Program-made: the position numbers and the translations under genes
Origin: Ectocarpus siliculosus
Lineage: Eukaryota > Sar > Phaeophyceae > Ectocarpales > Ectocarpaceae
Assembly: GCA_000310025.1 (NCBI GenBank)
Contig: FN649727.1
Coordinates: 6,098,462-6,149,873 of the forward strand
Direction of reading: 5' to 3'
DNA: 51,412 nucleotides
Shown: positions 1 to 14,000 of the stretch, piece after piece
Layout of the letters: every line of letters begins with the position of its first letter
Numbering within the stretch: position 1 is the stretch's first letter
Notes under the pieces: generated by a model
The model's database searches: none
The model's input: only the letters and a program-made list of their open reading frames with translations
Told to the model about the DNA's origin: nothing

Positions 1-25
1 AAAAGTCGGTGGGAAACCTTTGATG

Positions 26-45
26 CCCCCCCCCCCCCCCCCCCC
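26..45. repeat. Poly(C) tract
   Basis: Twenty consecutive C on the plus strand, in the intron after SMC exon 226-78. Similar C or G homopolymers of 10 or more recur through the window, for example 3803-3821, 5787-5799, 7501-7520, 24871-24888 and 36303-36313. Confidence 0.95.
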
Positions 46-77
46 TTCCTTAACACCAATCCACGACCCCCACACAC

Positions 78-460
78 CCCGTATCTGCTGCAGTCGTCTT
101 GGCGTCAGCCATCTCTTCCTCCAACTTGGAGGCCCTCTCTCCGGCTCCCTCTTCCCTTGCGTTAGCCTCGTCGAGACGTGCGGTCAGCTCGTCACGACGT
201 CGCTCCAGCTCTTCCACGCGGGAGATCTTTGGAAGGAGCGGGGTGGGTGGGTGGGTGGGTGGGAGGAGGGGGAGGGAGGAGGAGAGCGCGCGGGGCGGGG
301 GGCGGGAGACGAAGAGATGCACGGACAGAGAAGGCGAGGCGAGGGGGCGGAGGGAGAGGGAGAGAGAGGGAGAGAGAGCGAAAGAGAGCGAAAGAGGGAG
401 AGAGAGAGAGAGAGAGAGCGAAAGAGAGAAAGAGGGAAAGAGAGAACGAGACGAAGAGAT

Positions 461-497
<37 letters not shown>

Positions 498-2769
498 CAG
501 ATGTGAACAGAGAAATATAAACGTACAGAGAGAGAAATAATAGATCACAACACAGAGAGGGAGATGAAACGAAGACTCCGAGAGTTCTTTCTAGACGGAT
601 TTGAGAAAGAAATATATCAAAGTTTGAGAGTGTGCGTTGTCGTCGTTGCCGACGGCGGGGTGGTGGTGGTGGAGAGGCGAACCAATCACAACTATGGGGC
701 GGGGTGTTTGTCCCACTGATGGTGGTGGAGCCAATAAAAGTTATATCTCCTCTCATCACCCTTGCGCATATCTCCCTTCTTCACCTTTCTCTCGAGAGCG
801 CTTTTCATCGCCGACAGCCGGTCGCGAACACCCGCCGGCACCACCGCTTCTTCCTCTTCTACCCCTCCCCCGTCACGGCAGCAGGAAGAACCAGCAGCTC
901 CGCTGCCACCGCTGCCGCCGCCGCCGGCACCGCCACTAGTGCCGTCACCGCTCCTTCCTGCGCCCATCATGCGCTCCTCCCTCTCGTCCTCTCCCTCGTC
1001 GTCGTCGTCGTCTTCGACGCCTCCAGTGCCATCGTCGTTGTGAGCGGTGGCGGCGGGGTGCATGCCCAACGCTTCCTTCGCGTTGTTCTCCCGCTCGAGA
1101 GCTTCCATGCTGGCTTCCGCAAGGGATCTAGAACGCACAAGGAAAACAAAAACAGGCATGGGGGCGAAAATCTAGGAGGATTCGTCCAATAAGATTGTGC
1201 GGTGGTTCCGGTTCATGGAACGGCACCGCTGTGCGGCGAAACATCGGGAGTAGCAAAAATAGCCGACGGGTACCAAACGTGAGAGTGGGGTGGGGACAAG
1301 CGAAGGACGATATTGCACCGGCGGGGGTGTTTCGCGGGGCAGTGCTTCATGCCCGACACGTACCACTCTCTCCTGTTCAGTATCCGTCGCCGTGACCACT
1401 GTAGAATGTGAGAGGGGTACGTTTAAGTCCAGGGATATGCCTACCATAAGGCATACCGTATGGCATTACACGTTCTTCCGACCGTCTCTCGAGACGACAA
1501 CGACGAAGAAGAAGAAGAAGGAGACGCACGCCGCCGTGTTTGCAACAGGACAGGAAGAAAAAAAAAAACTTCGCGAAAGAAGGAAACACGTGTGTTGTTG
1601 TAGCGAACAGTCTTCCGATATTAGTTAGAAGTACTTCATCTTCGAGCACGGCCGGGTGCCGCTTGAAAAAAGATGGACGCGCACGAACTCGACTACATAC
1701 ACTTACAAAAAAAAAAGAAACGGAGACTTACTCACTCAGTCACTCACTCACTCACTCACCCAATCTCCTTGTCCATCTGCGCGCACGCCGCCTTGGTGGT
1801 GTAGAGGTCCCCCTGCCTACCCTCCAACGCTTTTCCCATCGCCGAGACGACTTCCTCCGGGTTGGCTGTTTCGTGTTGTTGTTGTGTTCGTGGCACCATT
1901 TTCAGACAAGACGGAACACCGACAGTTTACGGAACCGTGCGATGAGTGTGGTGCGGTGGGATATGGAATCGTACGATGAGTGTCATGTGGTAGGATATGG
2001 AATCGTACGATGATTGTGGTGTGGTTCACATGGAATCGTACCATGAATGTGGTGTGGTAGGATAGGTTCCCGCGGTGTCGGGTACATATAGCGTGGTTGG
2101 TGTCGCCACGGTATGTACCGTAGGCAAAATTCATTTCCGGCATGGTGTCACAAACTAGTGTATCGTTGGCGTGGTGGTGTGCTAAATAGGCTGATCGTCA
2201 TCGGGTGTAGTGCTACGGGCGGGTGATGTATGCGGGGATGCCGACCTTGTTTCCCTGGCTGTTGACCCATCGACTCGGCCTCCTTCTCCAGCCTGTCCTT
2301 CTCTGAGTCCGCCCACTCCAGTTTCTGCCGCGCGCCCGCTGCCTTCCTCTGGCTCTCCGCGAGACGCTCGGTGCACTACAAAAAGGTGGCAACAAGCGCC
2401 GAGGACAGGGGCCGTCCACCGAAGAGAAGTCGTAGACACGCGGGTCCGGGGGGGAATGGAGGTGAGACTCTCTAGGATCGACTACCCAAAAGAGTGGTAG
2501 GCATGCGGGATATGGGGGGGAGGCGGAAGTTGTAGGACTCCTTGGGAGTGGAGAACTGAAACCGGGGTCGCAGGTAGGTGCGAGGGACGTGTTGACCAAG
2601 AGTGATCGGGGATATCGATGACGTCGCTCAAGGCACAAGTTGGAAATCAGATGGTCTCGTTTGAAATCGAGTGAGCGACTCCGTAGTAGCAACGAGGACG
2701 GCACGAGACAGGTGAAAGAGTGAGAGAAGGGGAGAAGAGAGACAGACACAGAGAGGCAGACACAAACAG

Positions 2770-2817
<48 letters not shown>

Positions 2818-5800
2818 CAACAGCAACTTCTGTCTTTACCAAGGGTCAGCGGTCTGCCACACTACCACACACATTGCAGCCACGCCAAGTAGTAGGACGA
2901 TTACACAGTAGAAAGTGGTCTCTTGTTGGTGACAAAAAACGTTGGATGAAAGGAGCGCTATCTCTAACGGCCCAAAACAGTCTACCATAGTCGGTTGGCG
3001 ATCGATACACTAGGTAACACACAGCAGCACGGCGACAGCAAGACGATCCACACAGCTGCAGGACTTCAAGTACGCAAACCTATTGTATTGTCGTTTGGTT
3101 GCCTTCTCCTCCTGGACGGGCTTACCTCGCTGGCTTCTTTCTTGAGCGCGGTACGCCTTGCCTGCAGCCCAGCAAGCTCCGTGCCCGATTCTAACCGACG
3201 GGTCAGATCTCTGACCGACGTCGGGCGCGGGAGGGTCGATAAGCGCGCAGACAGATGTCAACTGTGGTGCTACATTTTTTGGTGATGAAGCATGCACACT
3301 CTCCGACAGGGGCGACGACCAGTCCCGTCCAGACAGGCTGAGGGCCGTGGAGTGCAGACGAGCCAAGACCTGATCGCAACATCCTAGCAACGTACAGAGG
3401 GTGTCACCCTGTTTCTATTCCCTGCGGTAGCGTCCGCAACATGGACCGAAATAAGTGTGAGGGCGAGCGGGGCGTGATCGTGAACGCTCGAAAGACCAGA
3501 GGATGGCTGGACAGCATATGCCCACATTGATGGGAGCATGTTCGACGACAGATCTCGTGAATAAATAGTCTCGATTGCAGCCCGCCGTTTTCGACGGGAT
3601 AGGAAGGCGTTGAGGTTCTCGGGTGGGTAGAGAGCAAGGAGAGCAGCCTTGTCGTCAGCTGTGCTGATTTGGCATTTACTTTCATGTTCCGAAAACGTGT
3701 TCGAGAACACACAGGTTGCTGCGCCCTCCTACCACAAGCGTGGTCGACACAGAGCCCCACCCAGAGACACAAACATACACGACGAAGCCCGCTCTGCTTG
3801 CGCCCCCCCCCCCCCCCCCCCGTCGTAACCACTCCCTCGGAACCCCCTTACAAAACGCCTTTCTCTTCCCCTCCAAACCCGGGGGGCCACTCCCACTCTT
3901 CTTCTCTCCTTGTACCTGCACTCCTCACTCTTCTTCTCCCCTTGTACCTGCACGCCTCCACGCATGCCTCTAGCGACGCCTCTCCCTCCCTCCTGGCATG
4001 GTTCGCGAGATCCCAGTCAAGCTTGGCTCTCAGTCTCGCCCCTTCCCCTTGTGCCGCCCCCCCGACCACCTACAGGTCGATTCGATCGGAACATGAAGAG
4101 CATGAAGGAAGGAACGAAGGACTTCGAGGCAACCGGAAGACATGATCGAAAATGAATGCACTGATTTGTGAAATATTTACTTTTAAGAGTGTATGCGTCT
4201 GCCTATCGCATTAGACACAGAAGAACCACGTGAAGATTGATAAGATCCAGGAGAGTTGGCGAGTGAAAATCATGTGCTGCTGTCGGCTAGCTGTCTACAG
4301 TCCACAGAGGTGGCATACTACAAGATGCGACAACGCGTGTACCGTAGGTTGCATGACACATACCACACCCCGTGGACGATTTTCAAAGCTCGATTACTCC
4401 ACGACGAAGAGGATGCTGAAATTGAGGTATACGTTTTCGGAAAGCTATCGACGAGACGGTTCCAACGGCGCCATTGTCGGTACCGTCACTGATTTTCCTG
4501 CCGAGGTATCGAGCTTCGAACATCGGTCAAGGGGGTGTGATATCTTACGCAACCTACCGTATCCTTTCCCTAACCTTTGCTTCTGTTGTCGAATACTCTC
4601 TCTCTATATATATATATATATATGTCGCTCTCTTTGCGTACGTCGCTCTGCTTCTCCCTCTCCTTCGCCTGATTTCTCTGCGTACTGTACACACCTCTCC
4701 AGGGGCGTGACGGACACCCGACAAAGTCACGCTACTCATCCCGAGCTCGTCCAGGACTAGAGCGCTCGTGTCATCGCTGAGGCGGGGTAGGGGTGTTAGT
4801 TAAGATATCATGCAAGTGAGGGACGGAAGCGAGGACGATCGTGCAAGGAGGGCGTGGGGAGAGCAGGAAGAAGAAGGGTAAGGTGGAGGGGGGCGGGCGG
4901 GGGCGCAATTGGTTGAATGCCCCAAAAATTCAACAGATTCTTAAGTGCGCATCTCAAAAGGCGCCCGTCGTCATTCCATCCCTATCACATGGCAAGTCAC
5001 CTTCAAGGTGCATGTCAGAGCGGGCGGGGGTTGTAAGGGCGAAGAACGAACTGCCTTGTTTCTCTTCAAGAGCGTGCGAGAGACACAAGCCGCAAGCTCG
5101 CTTCGGTCGTCTCTCCTCTGCCCCCCGTCTCATGTCTCACTCACTCCGCCGTGATGACCCACGTCCCCAAGGCCTTGTCAACGGCAGCGGTGACGCCCTC
5201 GTCTTCTTCGTCCCAAGCGAGGAGAGACGCTGGGTCTGTCACCTGCCGCCCATCGGTTGGAGATTGAAGCGGCGGGGAGGGGTAGGCAGGCAGGCGAGGG
5301 TAGTGTTGCAGAGAACTCTAAAGACACACACACACACAGCAGCAGCAGCAGCACCAGCACCAGCACCACCACCACCACCACCACCAACGCCGTCAACAGC
5401 ACACTATCAGCAACAAACAACACAGGGAACACGCCACGCGGACACCAAACAAACGTGGTAAAAATCTAGGTACCTTGTACCCTCTATCCTCCCTACCTCC
5501 AAAAGGGAAACAAGCTAGTTCACCCGCACCTTTCCCTGTCCCGGCCACTTTCGCTCTGCCCACTCTAGGGCCTGCCGCACCCGACCGCTCCGCCCCTGCC
5601 CCCGGCTTGCCCTTGTGGCGGCTTTCAGGCGCGCGATTGGCCTATTAGTCGCGTAAAAAGAAAGCGCGTTTCAGGCGCTGGATTGGCGTACTAAATAGTC
5701 ACGTAAACAGAGAGCAAGTAGGAAGCGCCGTGGGTGGGTAGACTACGGCCATGTCGTCGAGGGTGGCGTTGGGGAGAAGCAAAGGGGGGGGGGGGGGATG

Positions 5801-8800
5801 CAGTCGAAGGTGGAATTGACACTCATCACCAACATTGGCCACGACCACCGCCTGGTAAACGCTAAACCATCGCTGAACGCAATACGTCTGGTCCATCTCT
5901 CCCAACGAGTTGTTCGCGACATAGCACCCCACACGTTAGAAAAAACAGGCGAAAAAGAATGCTCGGGTGCGGCACGTTGATCTCTCATGCTTCGGGCGCT
6001 ACAAGCGCAACTACTGCTGTGCGCGTGTAACATGGCGTGTAGTCTGTTAGGATATCGGTTCCGTGCGGTGGCGGAACCGTTTTTTGTTTTTGTTTTTTAC
6101 ATGGACAGCGGCACGGCTCCCAAAACGACAAAAGAAACACTACTTGAATCAACTCACCAAACTCTGAGGCCGGCGGCGTTGGACTTGGCGAGGTCGAGAG
6201 CTTGGTCCGCGTGCTGCGGGGACTCGCACACCCACACCGACAGCGAACCCGCTGCCGGTCACCAAAATTTCGAAGAAAGCGGAGGCTTTCGTCATCCATC
6301 AGCCGTATCGCCGTGATCACAGCAGTTCATGCGTGGCCCCATGACCATTGAACACCGGTACAAACCTTCGACAGACGACGAGCTGCGGACCCCCCCCCCT
6401 GCTCATCCCCCTCCTCTCACCTAGGAGCGACGCCAACGCCTGAAGATGACCCTCGTCGCCAAGACCTCGGCGGATCTCGAAAACCTCGAACAAGAAGCCC
6501 CGGTGACCGCCGCCGCCGCCGCCGCTGTAGACGAGCTGCGAGCACCACTGGGGCGCGCCGACGCGACGCCTGGCCGCAGCCAGGCTCTGCCGCGAGGATT
6601 CTAGCGCTCTCGAGAGGTCTAGCTGGCGCTCCCGCTGGATGCTTCGCTGGTCCTGCGGTTTGTTCCCGGCGAGCAAAACACAAGAACACCATCATCCAGC
6701 TGTTTGTTGATGTTGCTGTGTGGTGATGTTGTCGTTGTTGTTATCGTAGAAGGGTGAGCGCTACATGTATGTATGCATGCGGAACGAGGAGGAGGGAGTT
6801 CAACCCCTGTGCAATCACACAACCTTCGCGAGGTAAGGGTCGAACTTTTTAAAAGGAGTTTAGCAGAAGGTTGTTCTACCACCGGTCTCCTATTTAGGTA
6901 CATTTTGTGGACAACGCCTGTGGGAACCATTCTATTGCCTCTGCGGACCATGTGTGTAACTAACTTTGTGGATTGCGGGGGGAGACAAAAACGCCAACTC
7001 AACTCCCTCGCAAAGAGCACACCCAGATGGATAGGTCCAGCGTTGTCTCTCCCCCGACCTTCCCAACGACTCAGATCGACAAAATTCACCATTGCTTTCG
7101 GACCGGATCGGAATGCGACTTTGCGAACACAACACACACATGGCGTACTGTAGTGAATAACCGCAGAGGTGCGAGATTGATTGATCCGGGCTACATGTGT
7201 TGCCAAAGCATTTAATTTAGCATAGCATGTCTGACCTTGACGCCGCGAAGGTACATCTCGGCGTCTTCAGCCGTGCGCAGCGGCGACCCGATCTGCCTCA
7301 TCTTCCCCCACACCTGGGCGTCGCGGGGAGCAAAAAACACAGCACGGCAAAAAAAAACGCAGTCAAACAGGCTCAATGATACACGTGTTGGCATGATAAA
7401 ACTCGACAAACAAGGCAAGCATTATCGGCGGGGGTAAGCTCACCAAGCCTCCGGACAAGGCTATCCCAAAATATTTAATTCCCGTTCCCATCCGCCAACC
7501 CCCCCCCTCCCCCCCCCCCCGGTCCCATCCTCACCTCGTCGACCAAGGCATTGGCCGCCGTGACCTGCGAGGTGCGCTCTTCGACCTCCGCCTCCGCGCG
7601 CGAAACCATCGCCGAGAGGGTTGCGCGGCGTGACTCTGCGCGCTTCACGGACTCTTGGTGGTCGTCTAGCACCCGGCGGGCGGCTCTCAGGGCCCCGTCG
7701 GCACCGCTGCCGTTGGGAACGCTGACGACGCCAAAGCGTTGGTTGAGTTGCACCGAGATACAAAAAACGTAAAAGGAAGGGAGAGTGTATCGTGGACAGC
7801 AGTTCTCGACGGTCGGTTTGACGCATGATTGCACACAGGAACGGAAGGAGAAAAAGAGGGTGGCTGGTGGGGTTCGTGTGTGTGGTGTGGCGGGGAAGCG
7901 GGAGGGTATGGCGTGGAGCGTGGCCGCAGTCACCTCAACAACCAGGTGAACGCACAACCCGCGGGTGGTCTGTGAGGGGGGGTTACCGTCCGCACCTGGA
8001 AAGGCTCGGGTTGAAAACCTAAACCTTGCGGCATTGGCTGATGAAAGAAAATGCGTCTGCAAGCGCGAGATACAGTACCACGTCAAAACCGCATTCATTG
8101 TGTTCGTGGTTCAACGCGTGCTGTGCCCTCGGCGTTGTGGAAATTGGAGTTATAGTCTGGGTGACAAGAGAATGCGAGAATTCTACCCATCACCAATGTC
8201 AACTACCACCACAATACACAATTACCCTCTTCTCCCCCGCCCCCACCTCCCACCGCTCAACCTTGGCGAAGAGATGTTATCCGATGCATGGCGTGCCTTT
8301 CTTTACACGCTGATGTGGCTCTCAACCACAGGGTACCGTAAACTTTTTGCGTATGACTCATCAACTAGCTCGCGCCCCCCCCCCGTCTTCCGCAAGCCCC
8401 CCCCCCGCCACACACACTGCTTGTTCATCCTGGTGAAACGTAGCCCGGGCCGGCGACAACCCGGCATATCGCTCCGTCGCGGCATTGTAGGGATGCAAGG
8501 CCAACGGTCTAACGGCCACCGCACGCGTTTCCACGAGTACACCCCACACACACACCTTCCACCGTCCGCCGCGATCGTGAACAACTGGGCGCGGCTCCGG
8601 TCCACCTCCTGCTGCAGCCGCCCCCTCCTCTCCTTGAGCACGGCGCATCTGCCCCTCAGGGCCGACGACTTCGCATCCAGATCCACCCGCTCGCGCCTGG
8701 CGGCGTCGAGAATCTGCAGCCACTTCCCGTTGAGCTCCTCCTTCTCGCGAAGCGCGGCCTTCTCCAGCCTCACCTGCGGCATCGTGGCAACGCGCGCCAC

Positions 8801-10976
8801 CGACAATGACGTTGGGACGTAAGCAGTAGACACCGACGACATGGAGCCACCCACACGCCGACGCCTTACCATGCGACAGCAGTGCCCCGGGGGTTGATGG
8901 ATGGAGAGAGCCAGCCAACACCTCGCGGGTGCCTACAAGTTAAAATGGATGCAGTGATCCCAACCTGGTCCTCCCCCACTACTGTTGTACCTCGGCAGAC
9001 GCCTCCGCCAGGCCCGTCAGGGCAAGCGAGAGCTCCTTCTGTAGCGCCTCGCTCCCGTCGCTGCTGCCGCTGCCGTCGCCCCCGCGGTCCTCGTTGCTCC
9101 CCGCCGCCTCCGTCATCTCAGCCTGAAGCCCGCGGATGCGGTCGTCGTCGGCGCTCTTTTCCCTCTCCAGCGCCTTTTTTTCCCCCCGCATGATCGTCGT
9201 TGACGACGTGTTTCGTGTTTGATGAGACACACGCACGCACACGGATGGACGAGAGAAACGTCGAGAGAGCACACCACGCCGAGCGGCTCTGTTCAAACTG
9301 TAGCCCCTCTTGAGTTTCCCAGCAACGCTTGCCGTTTTCCGACTTCGTCTTCCTCTTCATATTAGGCAACGAAAATCACGACAGACGCACAACATTTCTC
9401 ACGTACTGCCCCAAGTTGTGCGTCAACATTCTAGTACCAGAGGGGTCGCGGGTCTGAGTTTAGCCTGGGACGCTACAGTAGTCCCGTACCTCGGGTGTGT
9501 GTGTGTGTGTAGCCCACTAACGCACCTCGACGTCAAAGCCAAGCCGGACTACCAGCCGCTCCGTCGCCGCGTGCTCCGCCCTGGCTATCTCGCGATCCAG
9601 GGCTTCCATCTTCCCGGGGATGGCCTCCAGCTCCGTGGTCAACTTTCGACCACATGGTATTTCCGTGAGGAAGACCAAAAAAAGCAAAAACAGGCGGGCA
9701 TGAATTGGCAAACTTACAACCATACATGCGTTTTTAGGACCAACAAATGGCCAGCCGACAGGCTGGTGTGGGCCTGATGCTCAGGAGACCGACCACCGCC
9801 GCCACCGCTCGCACGCACGCACAATGCACCCAAGAATGGGGGAACAGTCTTTCAAGCCGCCGCCTGTGTTGAGCCTCGAGGCGCTGTCACTACAACGTCT
9901 CTCACCTCTCGCACCCTATCCATCGCCTGTAGGTGAGCGCCCTCTCGGCCTACGGCCTCCTCCAGGGCCTTGGACGACCAGTTGGAGTTGACGCGGAGAT
10001 TGACGAACGTGTGTGTTGAAAGTTTGAAGGGACAACGAATAAGTAACTTGGGTTATCAAAACGATTCGTTTGGCAGCCAGCCCTCCTTTGATGTCAGTCA
10101 GCACTGCAACTCGTACGCACCGCATCAAAACAAACGGCAGGCAACACTCAGCAGTGGCATGGCATGTCTCGTCACTCATAGATACTGGCGTGGCGAAACA
10201 CTTGAGTTTTACTACGCTACGCCCCACGAAAGCTGAAATTTCCAACGTACCGTATCGCGCGGGGGGTGCATGCATGCGTACATCGCTGGAGAACGATTGG
10301 TTGACGCTTGAGAACGTCAGGTCCTACCGCGGCCGACTCACGTCAATGTTGCCCTGTATGTCGGCGAGAGACCTCCTCCACCGGGCCAGCTGCCTCAGCG
10401 CGTTCGAGCGGTGAGCGTTGATGGCCTTCGTGCCGGACACCTCGCAGAGAGACTCGTGCAGCTCGTGCGGCGAGGCCTGGATCTGTTTTTGTTTCGTGGC
10501 AGGATAGGAACGAGGAGGGGGGGGGGGGGGGGGGGGGNNNNNNNNNNNNNNNNNNNNNNNNNNNNNNNNNNNNNNNNNNNNNNNNNNNNNNNNNNNNNNN
10601 NNNNNNNNNNNNNNNNNNNNNNNNNNNNNNNNNNNNNTTTTTTTTTTTTTGTTTGGGGGGGGGGGGTTTTTTGTTTTTTTTTTTGGGTTGGGGGTGGGGG
10701 GGGTGGTTTTTTTTTTGGTTTGTTTTGGGGGGGGGGGGGGTTGGTGGGTTTTTTGGGGGGGGGGGGTTTGGTTGGGGTTTGGGTTTTTGGGTTTTTGGGG
10801 GGGGGGTTTTTGTTGTTTGTGGTTTTGTTTTTGGGGGGGGGTTTTTTTTGGGGGGGGGGGTGGTTTTGGGGGTTTGGGGGGGGGGGGGTTGGGGGTTTTG
10901 GTGGGGGGGTTTTGGGGGGGGGTTTTTGGGGGTTTGGGGGGGGGGGGTGGTTTTTTTTTTTTTTTGGGGGGGGGGG

Positions 10977-11009
<33 letters not shown>

Positions 11010-14000
11010 GTACTCTCATGCTTTGCATGCCTTAGCGGTTAGACCATTGACCACGCGTCCTCGAGAGGACGGAGCATTGTTCCCACAGGACCGATCACCG
11101 ATGGCCAATCGTTCCTTCCTACTTTGCCAAAGGTGGCTCAAAAATGTCTTCCCTAGTCTGTCTATCCTACCGATGTCACTTCCCGCCTTTTCAAACCACT
11201 TCCTACTCCCCAGTACCGCTACCGTCCTCTCCTCTCTATTCCATGCCTCAAACATCTCCCTGTACGTCCCTTGTATTCTTCCCAGCTCAGTCATGTACAC
11301 TTCCCTCTCCTTTTCGTACCACGGACATTCCGCGACTACATGAACACTGTCTTCGCATTCGAAGCCGCAATGACATTTGAACTTGTCGTCTTCGTCGTCT
11401 ACCGTCCTATGTCTTCGTCGACGTTCGCGAAGGCCTATGTCCCCGGTCCTGAATTTGACCTTAAGCTTTGTCCCTGCATCCATTGGTCCATGTAGGTAAT
11501 CCTTGAACCCTATTTCCTTCTTTCAACATTCCGTACACTTCTAGACCCTCCTTATCCTTGGATTCTTTCCTTAGATTCTGTTCTTCTCTGTCGGCACAAG
11601 CAACAGATATCTTCTTCTTGAACCCCTGTAGACCCTCCGTTTCCAGCGTTTCATCTTCGTCGATGTCCAATCCCTTCCATACGTCCTCTACAACCTTGAC
11701 CCATTCCGTGGGTTGTCTACTCCTCTTTTTATTTGCCCACTTCGCCTCCCATACTATTCTCGGCAACCTCTCCTCTCCCATCCCGCACATGCGGTACTGC
11801 CATGTCAGCTTCCTTACGTCTCTTCCCGACCGTAGGGATTGGATCCCCAATTCTGCCCTGACTGCTGCATTACTTGTGCGCTTGGAGCATCCTAGGATGA
11901 TTTTCGCTGCTTTCATCTGCGCCGCCTCGAGTTCTTTCACTACCTTCTTATTTCCTTCCCATACTTCTCCGGCGTACTCCAGCGGCGGTACGATTACGCT
12001 CTTCAAAACCGTCAATTTGATGCGTGTATCAAGGTGCCGGTTTGCGAGTATTGGGTGCAGCTTCCCTGCTCGTGCTTTGCCCTTTTCCGCTACCTTGGAC
12101 ATGTGTGCATTCCACGAGCAATCTTTTGCGATCTCTACTCCGAGGTATGTGTACTGGTCGACTACTGCAATCTCCTCGATCCCCCACTTCCATCTATGTT
12201 CTACTGGTTCCTCCCTGCCCTCGTTGCATACCATGACGGCACTCTTCGTAACGTTGGCAGACAATCTCCACTTATCAGTAAACTTCTTCGCCGCGTCAAT
12301 TTGCAGTTGCAGTCCCTCAGGGGTGTCCGACATACCAACAAAGTCATCCGCAAACAGCATTCCTGACACCGAAGTTTCCGTGTCCCCTACTTTTACTCCC
12401 TTCCGGACTGCCTCTACGACTTCCAACAGATCGTTGATGAACACCTGGAACAATGTTGGGGACAGCGTGCAACCTTGTGGGACCCCTTGCTCAATGTCGA
12501 AGAATTTAGACAGTTCTCCGTCTAGCATGACCGCGCTTTTCGTACACTCTGTCATCTTCTTCAGCACCCTCCACATTTTCCCCTTGATCCCGTACTTGGA
12601 CAATTGTTTCCACAGCCCATTTCTCCATACGGTATCGTATGCCTTTTTCACGTCCAGGAAGAAGCAGTACGTCCGCTTGCCCGCCCTCTTTCTACCTTGG
12701 ATGATTCTCCCTACCGTGAATGCGTGGTCTACGCACCCCCTCTTCTGTCGGAAACCTGCCTGGCCCTCACTAATGCTACGTTTCTTCTCCAATACTCCCA
12801 CTATCCTATCGTTCAGCAGCTTACAGAACACTTTTCCTACTGTGTTCAACAGTGTGATACCCCTGTAGTTTCCTGGGTCAGTCTTGTCTCCTTTCTTAAA
12901 CAAGTTCACAACCACTCCTTCCCTCCATCTACTTGGCGCATACTCATTTTTCCACACCCAGGAGGGGGGGGGGTTAATGAGGGCACCGCCACGATGAAAG
13001 GCGGTGGCGCGTGCGGGTTAGTCGTTGGTGATGATGGCGCAGACACGAAGATGCCATGACTCATGGCGGTGGTAGTGAGAGGGGAGGCTACACGGATACG
13101 TGTAGCAGTGCAGCAGGAGAAGCGGTTTAAGACGAGTACCGGGAGTGGCCGGTGGTGGCAACGATGGCGACACGCGTGCGGAGAGAGTGGGCGGAAAACC
13201 AAAAAGAAAAAAGGAGCACGTGTGGGTGTCGGCAAAAGGGAAGAGGGGCATGCTAGATGTTTAGCCACCCACCCACCATAACCCCGAGAAGGCAAGAGTT
13301 GCTGGGTTAGGGCACGCACCCCGCACCTCACGGACGAGTGCCGCCTGCAACGGCTGCGGGCCACGACGAACGACTATGCAAACACGACCGGGTTGCGTCG
13401 CCATCGATAGGGAAGGGGGGGGGGGTGGGCGTACTCATTTGTTGCTTGCCTTAGTCATTTGACCATTAACCACGCGTCCCTTTCGAGACGGAGCACCGTT
13501 CCTACCCCTACTAGAGACACCACCAACAGTTTGGGAGCTCTTTACGTTTCTGCCACAAACTACATAAAAATTTCTTGCACATCTTATCCCCGTCCTCTAG
13601 GGCCTCTTGTGCCCACCATCTATCCCCAATTATCGCGATCGTTTTTTCGCTGTTGTCTAATTTACCAAACTTGTCCATGTCACACCCTCTCTGTCTCATT
13701 TCCTCCTCGAGATCCTCTCTTTCCTTCCTGTACAACTCACACTCCCCAACTATGTGGGGTCTACTCTCCTCCGATTTGCCACATGGACATGTGTGTCCAT
13801 CCTCCTCTTCCTCTCTCCTACGGCTGGCATACCTCTTCCTCCGTTCTGGCAAGTCCAGATCGCCTACTCGAAATTGGGGGGGGGGGGAGTCTAGAGCCTC
13901 ACACCATCCACCTATCATAAATCAGGCTGTTGTCAGAGTATTAGAACCACCACGAGAATACCAACCATCATCTTACACCACCATTGCTCCAACTCGGGTG

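Noticed and set aside
184-759. 191-codon minus frame and overlapping plus frames rich in Ser/Leu or Arg/Glu
   Set aside because: They are translations of a GA microsatellite. The only credible coding here is SMC exon 226-78.
3384-3710. Possible further SMC exon on the minus strand (KAALLALYPPENLNAFLSRRKRR)
   Set aside because: The flanking SMC exons 4069-3948 and 3210-3126 already join in phase (AG + A), so an extra exon is not needed.
10411-11343. Open frames of 128-310 codons through the gap and G/T tract on both strands
   Set aside because: They consist of Gly/Phe/Val or Pro/Lys homopolymers plus undefined residues. They are a by-product of two-letter sequence and the N block.
13327-13373. 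Possible extra SMC exon (VRRGPQPLQAALVRE, donor GAG|GTGCGG)
   Set aside because: SMC exons 14779-14695 and 10482-10342 already join in phase and match SMC motif order; this piece would break the phase.
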